Positions 55,738-64,000 of a DNA stretch of 64,000 nt are shown here, one piece after another. The position numbers and the translations under genes were made by a program. The notes under the pieces were generated by a model, which worked only from the letters and a program-made list of their open reading frames with translations, did no database searches and was not told the DNA's origin. Where the stretch lies: positions 124,001 through 188,000 of the forward strand of contig NW_026267107.1 in assembly GCF_014633365.1 (NCBI RefSeq), written 5' to 3'. This stretch comes from Diospyros lotus. Taxonomy: Eukaryota; Streptophyta; Magnoliopsida; Ericales; Ebenaceae. Position 1 is the stretch's first letter. Every line of letters begins with the position of its first letter.

Positions 55738-57555
55738 TGTTAGAACTGAAATGATGAAGCACACACTAAGAGAGGGGGTGAATTGGTTATTTTAAAAACT
55801 TGATTTAAAACTTTGAAATCATTTTGATTGAAAATAAAAATTCAATGCAAGTGAGGATAATGAAATGCTAGCAATGATAAACAAATCAAAAAACATAAGC
55901 AAGAGAGAACACAAAGATTGATAGTGGTTCGGCTTAATCCAAACCTAATCCACTACCTTAGCTCCTCACTAAGGATTTTTCAAAACATCCACTATCAACC
56001 CGAGTAGGTCCTCTAGTCCGAGACTAGGAATTACAACCTCCCACTCAAATGGGCCCTCTAGCTACACAAGCTAGGAAAATAACAACGATACAAATGAAAG
56101 AGAGAAGCTAAGAGTTAACACTCTTAGTTACAAGTTCTCACAATGAAAACAAGACTTAATAATAAATTTACAATGATAGAACAACGAAGCTTTGGAGAGA
56201 AAATACAACAATGAAAGCGCAAATATTATAAGCTCAAGTAAAAATGATTTGAACTCTTTAGATCAACTCGTTCCCATCCATTAGCCTCTTCTTAATCATC
56301 CATGAGTTGTATATATAGGAATCCATAAAGATTGAAGAGGAAACTAGCCATTTGTGACCGTTAGAGGTTGAAAAACTAGCCATTGGAAGCTTTCTGCAAA
56401 AGATATAGTCGATAGAAGGAAATACATAGTTGACTATTTTTACAAGTAAAATAAGACATAGTCAACAGACATGAAGGCATAGTCGACTATCTTATAACAC
56501 AAATTTTTCATAGTCGACAGACACATAAACATAGTCGACAGATGTAAAAATATGAAGAGGATTTTGAAATTCATGAACAAAAATAGTCGACAGATCCAAA
56601 AATAGTCGACAAATACAAGATATAGTCGAAAGACTGAACAAGCATAGTCGACTATCCTTATGCATAGTCGACAGATTGAAGCACACAGTCGACAGATGAG
56701 AAAAATTTTCAACAGAATGAAGTTTGAAAACATTACAACATATTTACATAAATGTAAATGTCCTCATTTTGTTTAATTTATATTTTACCTTCCATTTACT
56801 TTAATACATAAATGTAAATAAGAAAATACCCCCCATTTGGATTCAATAAAAATATCGAAAAAATCAAAATCCATAAGAATAAAAAAGTAGAATTTGGATT
56901 TTAGTAGGAACTTAGGATTTTGAGATTTTACCACCTCCAAGATATACACTTTCTATTTCTTGAAAAATTCATTAAAAATCATTTTATCACTAATGAATGT
57001 TAGTTATTGAATTACCGAGAGTTAGTTTTCTAAAAAGGAAACATTTTAATATATGTCTCCTTATAAGGTGCTAGTCTTCCAGACTTAGAAAAATATTGAA
57101 ACGTTATCAAAACGAGTTTCAAGACATGATGCATGAACTAAAGGATTTTTCATATGTTTAAGTTTCAAGCCAAAACCTTTCATGCATGCTTCAAAATATG
57201 AAAGCTTATTTTGAAGTATGAGATTAACATAAATGATTTTTTATACTTAAGATTGGATTTTCATCAAACACATTTATGTTCAAGTTGGTCTTTTGCCTTA
57301 GAACAATTTTAGCTTTATGTTGACCAACGACTTCAAAGCTAATTTGAAAATCATTTTAGGAGATTCTTTTAAGACTAAATACTTGACTTTGCAAATCTTC
57401 AACTAATATAGAAAATCATAAATCTTTTTTGTTTTCATTTTAACAAAGCACTTGAAATTAATTTTTGTTGAAAACCATAGACTTGACTCATGACTTAGGG
57501 ATAAAACAAGGTATTGTTTTTCACCATCAAAACTAAACACAAGGGTAGAACATCA
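55738..57555 (-). mobile_element. SIRE-like Copia solo LTR (TSD ACTAT)
   Basis: An 1818-bp unit whose minus strand starts TGATGTTCTACCC (57555) and ends TTCTAACA (55738), with ACTAT at 55733-55737 and 57556-57560. It is the same lineage as 51367-52723: the minus end region carries AATTCACCCCCTCTCTTAGTG and the start TGATRTTYTAC. On minus, a TATA box CCTATATATAC is at 56309-56319. There is no internal region, so it is a solo LTR. Confidence 0.9.
56405..56705. repeat. ATAGTCGACTAT/ATAGTCGACAGAT array, minus-strand LTR
   Basis: About 12 copies in 300 bases, the reverse-oriented counterpart of 51666-52020, again immediately upstream (on minus) of the TATA box at 56309. Variants ATAGTTGACTAT, ATAGTCAACAGA and ATAGTCGAAAGA are mostly changes at or next to the central CpG. 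Confidence 0.93.
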
Positions 57556-58739
57556 ACTATTTCCTATGAGAGACCAAATGATATTTGTTATAGATGAGGA
57601 ATGGTAGACTATATGCTTTATGAATGTGAATCCAATCTTCCTAAACCCTGTTTGCACAAACATACCATATGAGCATCCCACATTCAAAATCCCTCTTCTC
57701 ACTAGTTCCACACCACTAGTACTACTCAGATACCACCTAAAGCCTCCACCACTTCTACTACTACCCCTATTACTAACCCATCCACCATTAGTTCCCCCAT
57801 AACCCTTATTGAATCCCAATCGTCGAGAGCTTGCCCCTCATCTTCCTAAAAAGTCCCTAGCTTTGTATATCAAACCTTCTCCCACCACCTAGCCCAACAA
57901 GGACAAGACAGAGGTTCAAATTGACCATATTAAGTGTTTTTTATATGTCCACCTTCATATTAAGCAAAAGGTTACCACAACACCTTTCCTTATCATACCA
58001 AATACCTCACATAGGCTCTGAAAACTAAGACCATTATACCCTCTCATCCTATTGCTCCTATGAAATCTATAGAGGAGATTCATGACACAAAGAAATCCTA
58101 CTTTCAACCCCCTCCCTCCTTCATTATGTCGATTATCCAACTTCCAAAGGACCATCTCATCACCAACTCCCTACCTAAATTAGTTAGTATTAAGTCGAAA
58201 CCCCCACCCCCTCCTTACTTAATAAAAAGACAGATTGCATGTATCATTCATGGGGAGCTACAACAAAGCATATTGGTGAACCAAATGGAAGGAATGTAGC
58301 TCCAATCCCCAGTAGCAACAACAAAAACGAAAAAGAATAATGCAAGTATGCTGGCTTTAACCTTCAAGTTTGATGAACCTCTAACCTTGGAACAATGTAG
58401 GGCCATGTTAACAATTGATCCTCTAGTGGTCAAAGCACATTCTCAAATCTAGAAGTTTAAACGTAAGCCTAAATAGAGAATCAAGCAATCAAGTGGCTTA
58501 AACTCCACAAGTCCAAGTGCCTTGGGGGCAAGCCTCGTAATGCCTACACTAGTTGACTAAAGATTCATAGTTTGGGTATCAAAAGGAAATCTGATGCCAT
58601 CAGATCTTTCTTAAGGCCCTCTATGCACTAGTGGCCTTTTACTTTCTTTCTTTCAACATCCTTTATGTTAGTTTCTGATAAGAATCATGGAGGGCCGACT
58701 AACAATGATGCAATCGGACAAGTCAACCTCGTCAACCAT

Positions 58740-58960
58740 GTCAGAATTGGATGATTGACAAGATTTGCGCATAAAAAGGAATGGTTATTGATTGATTGGT
58801 TGATTGCAAGATTTGGGCGCATGATTGATTGATTGATTAGTTAATTGATTGACAAGATTTGAGAGCATAAAAAGAAATGGATGATTGATTGATTACCTGA
58901 TTGATTGATTGAAAAGATCTGGGAATATAAAATGAATGATTGATTGATTGACCAGATCTA
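58740..58960. repeat. GATT-rich minisatellite
   Basis: Three to four imperfect units containing GATTGATTGATT and CAAGATTTGNGNGCAT, then AAAAAGRAATGG. Confidence 0.75.
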
Positions 58961-59422
58961 GTTATTTATTTATTTTCTATGTAATTTAGGATTTTTATTA
59001 ATTTCCATGTAGAATTAGGATTTAATTATTTGCCTATTTAAAGGCTTTTCCATTGTAAACATTAGACATAAATTATTATGAATTTTTGAATTTGAGAGAT
59101 TTATCTCTTTTATCTTGTTCTTCAATGAACAAAACTTCGAACTTATCAATGGAGTGATTCTTTTGTGGCGTTCAAAACCTGAACTTATCAAAGATCTGGG
59201 CAGTCTTTGTGGCGTTCAACAATTCTTGGTTCTTGCTTCCGTATAATCAACGGGTCTAGATTTTAATATAGTCTAGGTTCTTGGTTCGTGAATCAACGAG
59301 TTGAGAATTCTTTGCCTTCTATCCGATTTTGGCTTTTCTGGGGTTCGTTTCAATCTTTTGTGGGTTCCTTTGGCCTAGTCCCATCGCGAGTTCACATCAG
59401 TTTCTTCGCTAATTTGTTGTCT
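58961..59422 (+). mobile_element. Possible LTR promoter/leader fragment
   Basis: AT-rich sequence with TATA-like CTATTTAAAGGC (59034-59045), then a leader containing TTTGTGGCGTTCA repeated at 59162 and 59207 and several GTTCTTGGTTC words. This resembles an LTR R/U5 region. No LTR ends or target duplication could be fixed. Confidence 0.3.
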
Positions 59423-59750
59423 CTTTAGTGTCTATGGCTCAAAATGGCTTGGAATACTCTTACATGTTGGCATTAGCCCCTTAGAGTCAACCCCACATCC
59501 TCTTGCTAAAGGAAAAAGCTAAGTCTCTTATCCCCCCTCTTAACCATATGATGGTCTTCCTCCTTTGCCAGTCTAGGCTTAGTTCCTTTAGTGCAAGTCA
59601 ATCCCTTTACACTTGGTGCTTTGCATGTTTGGCCTTTTGTTGTTCGTTTATGCCCTCATTGTTGTTGTGGGTCTTTCTTTCATTTTGTGGTCTTTTGCTA
59701 TGTATCTCTTTAGTTCTTTGGCCTTTTTCTTTAACCAAAAAAAAAACCTA
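59423..59750 (+). mobile_element. LINE 3' end with poly(A)
   Basis: A T/G-rich 3' region (GTTTGGCCTTTTGTTGTTCG, TTTCATTTTGTGGTCTTTTG, CTTTGGCCTTTTTCTTTAACC) ending in A10 at 59738-59747, typical of plant L1 3' ends. The 82-codon ORF inside is not a gene. It could be the tail of the LINE whose ORF1 lies at 55200-58640. Confidence 0.55.
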
Positions 59751-61096
59751 AACATTTAAAATCTTATCTTATATAATCTTGTAAAAATTAATGACTATAT
59801 TGGGTTACAAAATCTACTAAGAAATACGTATTAGTCATCTATATATGTATATGTCTTGGAAGTAATTTGAAAGAATAATTAACCTACTTTCAAAGTTAAT
59901 AGTAATTATTATATATCTGAATCTTTCTACCTAGCTAGTAATTGTCAAAATGCTTAGCGCACTATAGTCTATTAATCTAATCATATAAAAAGGAAAAAGG
60001 AAAAAAAAAAGACATAAAGAGAAACCTTTAAGAGAGTGGATATTATCTTCCAACCTTATGGAAAAAAGTTTAATGATTAATCAATGTCAAACTCTCAATA
60101 TTGGAGTAAATATAGATAAAGAAATTAATTTAAAGGGTTGTGTATATGACTTAAATTAATTCATTTGAATTATAGTTACTCTAAGCAATATTAGAAGAAT
60201 GAAAAAATATGATTAGTACCTTTGAGATTTAGCCTAAATGCAAGGAATATTTTTGTTATTTTAAAAAAAAAAATAGCAACCTTCCTTAAATCAAATATTT
60301 ATTAGAAATTGAGGGATTTTAATAAAGCAAGAATTGTGTGACCAACAAGAAGAATAGAATTTGGAAAAGAAACATATGCTAGAAAATTAAACATGGGGTA
60401 CTGCTCACCCAATAAAGTCCATTACAGAACCACTAATACATAGAGTCGCTTACCTTGATTTTTCAAATACAAGTATCAAACATCTTGATGATAACATAAA
60501 ACCTTTCTCTAATGAGACTAACTAAATCTTGTATCTTTGGTTTTCTTCTTCTTATACAATCAATTGAACCAACTTTGGTTCAATCTTCTTCTCTAAGGGT
60601 CCAATTGAACACACATTGAACTCGACAGCTATGAACTTTCAATGAAGCCAAGCAATGCTCAAATCCCAGCCTTATTCAACAAACCCAAGCTTTTAGAACT
60701 TTTGATTTGAGCTTTTGGATGAAACCCATGTTGGCTTGCTTATCAAAAGCCATTAATTGATCTCGCTAAGTTCAATCCCCCCCCCCTCTCTCTCTTTATA
60801 CATATATATGTATGTATGTATGTATGTATATGTATATGTATATGTATATGTGGCGTGAACCCAAACTCTAACAATCACCAAAATTTAATAATTTCACTAA
60901 GGTGTCAACCAGGTCTTTACCTTGTTTTTAGTAATTTTTCTAGAAATTATGAAAAGATGAGAGAGCAATAAGGGAGTGAGAAGAGTAAAAGGGTTGGTGT
61001 TTCATCTTATTTTTAAATAATAACAAGGTTTATTGTCATTTCTAAAATTAATAGGAGGTAGCTATGCAATTAGGATAAATTTGAGAAGTGATTATT
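59751..61096. other. Intergenic spacer with microsatellite
   Basis: AT-rich, no gene recognised. A C10/(CT)n run lies at 60777-60796 and a (TATG)n/(TA)n tract at 60800-60852. Confidence 0.6.
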
Positions 61097-62173
61097 GTAA
61101 TGTTCTCTAAGGAAGATTATAATAAGTCGACGCAAAATGTAATCCAAAGTTAAAGAAAATGTATCCAATGAGGTTTGGGTAGCATAAGATTTGGTTAACA
61201 GTTTTAGTATATCTATTGTGGCATAACTTCCAGGGGAAAGTTCTCCTAGACAAGCCCTATTACCTGGGAGAAGAAGTTCTCCAGGAAGAGCTTTTCCAAG
61301 GAGAGGAAGTTCTCTTGAAGAACTAATATAGCACTTGGGAGAAGGGTTCTCCTAAAAGTGTTCCTCTGGGAAAGCATGATCTCTTAGAGGGCTATCTTAC
61401 ATAGCAAAATGTATCCAGTCGACCATTCTCACAAAGACGTCTCAGGGAGACTCGTCTCTAGCATAACTCTACGCCATGTTGCTCTACCCGATGTGCACGC
61501 CTACTTTAGGCCATCTTTTCTCCAGATAACCATTCTCCAAGAAGGGTGTTCTCACCAAGGCCCTTCCGAGCTTAACCCGGGACAACCATGTGCAGCTGGG
61601 AAAACTATGCGCCTCACTATCGAAGGAGTAGCGCATCCCCTATACATGCGTGTCATGTGTCCCAATTATCAACTAATGCCTATAAATACCCCTCGATGCT
61701 TCACATTTAGGGGATCTGATCCTTTTCTTTGTCATTTCACCTCTCTATACCTGAACAATAATATTATTCTTTCGGAGGATCCTTTAGTTCTTCCAAACTT
61801 TACTACATATTTCATCTGAATTACTTCATCTCTATAGCATCAACATTCCTATTTTATTATGTCAGCATTTGACTTAAGCATTAGAAGGCCCAAGCAAGAG
61901 GAATCCCCATGTGCCTTTTAACTACATTTTTCCTTACAGACGCTTCTTTGAGGCATCTCATAGCTTCTTCAAGACACTTCACAATTCTCTTAAACAAGCT
62001 TTCTTTAGGCTACCTCCTTTTGATTGTCCTCTAGATTTTTTAGATAGCAGATTGAGCATCCTCACAACGGCTATGTTGGCTTCTTCCAAACAAGCCTTGT
62101 ATTCTCGCTTGGCCCTATAAAATGTTTGTTGAGTTTCTTGGAAATGAATGTTAATTGTTGTAGTCTATCAACA
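61097..62173 (+). mobile_element. Tat-type 5' LTR (element H), start approximate
   Basis: A TATA box TATAAATA at 61681-61688, a C/T-rich leader and an end at TATCAACA (62173) directly before a Tat-type primer site define the 3' part of a plus-strand LTR. Upstream lies the TTCTCC/GGAGAA array. The ORFs inside (61409-61819, 61911-62120) are in non-coding LTR sequence. The start is placed only approximately near 61097. Confidence 0.6.
61225..61565. repeat. Array of GGAGAA / TTCTCC dyads upstream of the TATA box
   Basis: At least eight TTCTCC or GGAGAA words, often paired as GGGAGAAGAAGTTCTCC (61268-61284) or GGGAGAAGGGTTCTCC (61337-61352). The GAAnnTTC spacing resembles heat-shock elements. The array precedes the TATA box at 61681. 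Confidence 0.7.
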
Positions 62174-62178
62174 ATAAT

Positions 62179-62196
62179 TTGGTACCATCTATGGGA
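62179..62196 (+). other. Primer binding site of element H
   Basis: TTGGTACCATCTATGGGA is a decayed form of the Tat/Ogre post-LTR motif TTGGCGCCGTCTGTGGGA (changes mostly C-to-T or G-to-A). The element's internal region is cut off at 62354 by the next LTR. Confidence 0.6.
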
Positions 62197-63286
62197 AATG
62201 AGCAAAAATTCATACTTATTAACAAGTATGAGGTTCACTCAAGCTGGGGAATCATCACAGTCAAGGCCAAAAGCTTTCAAGGCCCAAAGAAGTTCTCTTA
62301 GCCACTTCTAGATTTTTCTAGGAGAGTTCCTCCACGCAACTTCTTTAGGACAACTGTAACACCCACCTCTCCTAGAACTGCCCGAGAAGAGGTGCTACGG
62401 GCAATAAAATAAAACTATCTAATAAACTAAAATCTGATACCATAACTGAACTTCTCAATCAAATTAAAATGAAAACTCTGAGTCAACATAAACTGAAAAC
62501 TATAAACTACATCTAAGGGAAAATCCCTAAACTGAAATATAAAATAAACCTAAACTGAAAAGACACCAACTAATCCCAGACATCTTTTATCTTGACTGAC
62601 TCCATGCACACACACTACTAAACACTGCTGTTAGGCCCCACATCTGGTACTCCCCCGCTAGGACCTGGAATGGTGAAGAGTACAAGGTGAGCTACAAAGC
62701 TCAGCAACTAATAAGTTGGAAAGAATAACTGAAGCTTAATCGAAGAATATCGATACTGATAAAATACTTACTGGACTTGTACTGAGAGATATAATAATCA
62801 CTGGAATGCATTTACAAGATGTAATGTACATGAACTGTAATCTAAATGTAGGTATGCAACTTTGGCTCATAGGCCCACATAATCTGATAATACATACCTA
62901 ACTGATCTGAATCCTGCATACATAAAAACTGTAAGCACATCTATGGTCAATATGCCCCTAGCCCCTGGTCGACATCAAGTGAGCAAAAACATAAATGAAA
63001 ATTGAAACTGGTGGGATCCCTGCGGACTAGCCACCTGGCACGTATAATGCAATGCTCACATACATGCTAGCACACAATATGTAGTGCTCTATAGAAAGTC
63101 ATGCTCAATGCTCATACCAAGGTGTAAGTACATAATCTCACAAAATAATGATGATCATGTCATAATAAATACTAATCATGCAATCTGATCTTCAATATAT
63201 TGGAATACAAAGATTTACTCGTATTTTCTCTTGAAATACAAGATTTACTGATATTTACTTAATTATTTAATTATTTATTTATTTTG

Positions 63287-63426
63287 AGGGTTGCGACATG
63301 AAGACTTCCCATGGGGGTCACCCATCATAGAATTACTCCCACCCGAGCATGCTTAACTTTGGAGTTTTAAAAATATTGGAACCAAGTGTGAGAAAGATGG
63401 AAATTCGATGTAAGTGTTATACACCC
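63287..63426 (-). other. 5S rRNA-derived sequence inside an LTR
   Basis: On minus, 63368-63287 reads AACTCCAAAGTTAAGCATGC, then TCGGGTGGGAGTAATTC, GATGGGTGACC and GGGAAGT, then TTGCGACA-like end sequence in antisense. This is the 3' two-thirds of plant 5S rRNA, including the A-box region (AAGTTAAGC) and box C (GATGGGTGACC). A weaker match to the 5S start (GGGTGTATAACAC) lies at 63426-63414 with extra bases between. It is too diverged for a functional rRNA. Cassandra TRIM elements are known to carry 5S sequence in their LTRs; this LTR is far longer. Confidence 0.8.
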
Positions 63427-63429
63427 TAG

Positions 63430-63890
63430 GCCCATTTGGATATGGAATTCACCCATCTGGATACAAGACACATGAACTTTGAATGAGTTGTGAGAGCCAT
63501 CCGAATGAAAAAGGTCTCATCTGAATACAAGACACATACATATTTGGACACATCTGGATACGACACAACATATCCGGATATCACTCACAAAAAGCCTTAG
63601 ACTCATCCGGATACAACACAAAGCATCTGAATATCACTCACAAACAACTAGACACATCCAGATATGACTCAAGCCATCTAGATACTACTCACAATCACTA
63701 CTGGACACATCCGAATATGGAAACGAAGCATCCGGATATCACTAGGCCATTCGGATATGAACAGGAGTTATCCGGATGTCACTCACATAAAACTTTTTGA
63801 CCCATCCGGATAGCTTCTAACCTATCCGGATGCTACTCACATGCTCTAAAAAATCTATCCAGATATGAGGGAACCTATCCAGATGTCTGC
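63430..63890. repeat. ATCCGGAT palindrome array
   Basis: About 19 copies of ATCCGGAT or its decay forms (ATCTGGAT, ATCCAGAT, ATCTGAAT, ATCCGAAT, ATTCGGAT), commonly in a longer unit CATCCGGATATCACTCACA. It lies upstream (on minus) of the 5S-derived segment. Some variants are identical to variants in the ATTCGAAT arrays of element A. Confidence 0.92.
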
Positions 63891-64000
63891 AACCTGATAC
63901 CCTAGAAACGAACGAACACAGAGACTCCGTTTTTAAACAAATATTAATTAAACTACACAATTTCAAATTAAAACTTGGGAAAACAAGTCCCAGCTGATAT

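Larger units (their letters stand above)
55200..58640 (+). pseudogene. LINE ORF1 (DUF4283-type) relic split by a solo LTR
   Basis: Broken frames show the plant L1 ORF1 N-terminal domain: YLVGKILANKAVQLEKVY near 55248-55305, TRTPWN near 55413, VGIPL then SIKVDNPSEELLFL near 55580-55735. After the solo LTR (55738-57555) come DEEW and the degraded zinc-knuckle region near 57590-57660, then a Pro/Ser/Thr-rich tail with a SALGASLV-like block near 58520. The family binds the LINE RNA. It has many stops, so it is long dead. ORF2 is not found downstream, though a LINE 3' tail lies at 59423-59750. Confidence 0.65.
62355..64000 (-). mobile_element. LTR with 5S-rRNA-derived segment (runs off the window)
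   Basis: Begins TGTAACACCCACCTCTCC on plus, which is the 3' end of a minus-oriented LTR. The first 790 bases match the reverse complement of 11743-12531. Going upstream on minus it contains a 5S-derived segment (63287-63426) and then an ATCCGGAT palindrome array (63430-63890). The other end is outside the window, so target duplication and length cannot be checked; it is at least 1646 bp. Confidence 0.75.

Noticed and set aside
63287..63426. Functional 5S rRNA gene
   Set aside because: Too many substitutions, extra bases in the 5' part, no adjacent T-run terminator and no tandem unit; best seen as a derived segment in an LTR.
62355..64000. Simple assignment to Cassandra TRIM
   Set aside because: Cassandra LTRs are a few hundred bases; this LTR exceeds 1.6 kb and its non-5S part shows no sign of that family, though a full comparison was not possible.
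1..64000. tRNA genes and organelle DNA insertions
   Set aside because: No cloverleaf-like segment and no recognisable plastid or mitochondrial gene was seen on either strand by eye; a tRNAscan and organelle BLAST would be decisive.

Overview
This is a transposon-dominated plant nuclear window, almost certainly a eudicot. Most of the 64 kb is nested LTR retrotransposons and solo LTRs, with remains of a CACTA DNA transposon and LINEs. I can support one conserved host gene: a two-exon R2R3-MYB of the MYB52/54/56 type on the minus strand at 46517-47776, in a low-copy AT-rich island (about 41.3-49.5 kb).

Layout. 1-1600: truncated chromovirus-type LTR inserted in the RT of Athila-lineage element A. 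1601-8837: rest of A, with RT fused to the integrase tail by a deletion, a leader rich in the 8-bp palindrome ATTCGAAT, an env-like ORF with two stops, a polypurine tract and a 3' LTR. 8838-12531: LTR fragments of at least three families. 12534-12775: CACTA end. 12916-28619: complete but decayed Athila-lineage element B (TSD CCAAG), carrying a 2.76-kb solo LTR (TSD TGAAC). B and the Tekay/Del-type chromovirus C (29631-36138) both sit inside an older minus-strand Tat/Ogre-type element D, whose integrase and RNase H pieces lie at 12853-12915, 28620-29630 and 36139-36532. D is joined to a Copia gag, primer site and LTR (36533-37891). 38133-40867: solo LTR (TSD TATCT) splitting an older LTR promoter. 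49522-53598: solo LTR with a SIRE-like solo LTR nested in it (51367-52723, TSD GATAA). 55200-58640: LINE ORF1 relic split by another SIRE-like solo LTR (TSD ACTAT). 61097-64000: a Tat-type 5' LTR with its primer site, cut by an LTR that carries a 5S-rRNA-derived segment.

Two observations stand out. First, in element B the place held by the env-like ORF in sister element A is taken by a cassette containing a full-length, uninterrupted LOG-like (cytokinin riboside 5'-monophosphate phosphoribohydrolase) ORF. The cassette is bracketed by direct repeats of a polypurine-tract-like sequence. Second, several unrelated LTR families each carry a dense array of their own short palindrome, always centred on CG (ATTCGAAT, ATCCGGAT, GGTCGACC, ATAGTCGACTAT, ATACTCGAGTAT). 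Many copies have decayed exactly at the central CpG. Where a TATA box is visible, the array lies just upstream of it.

No retroelement coding region here is intact: all carry stops, frameshifts, deletions or lost catalytic residues. The TSDs and nesting give a relative order of insertion. Boundaries were read by eye from repeats and target duplications; species and percent identities cannot be given without alignment tools.
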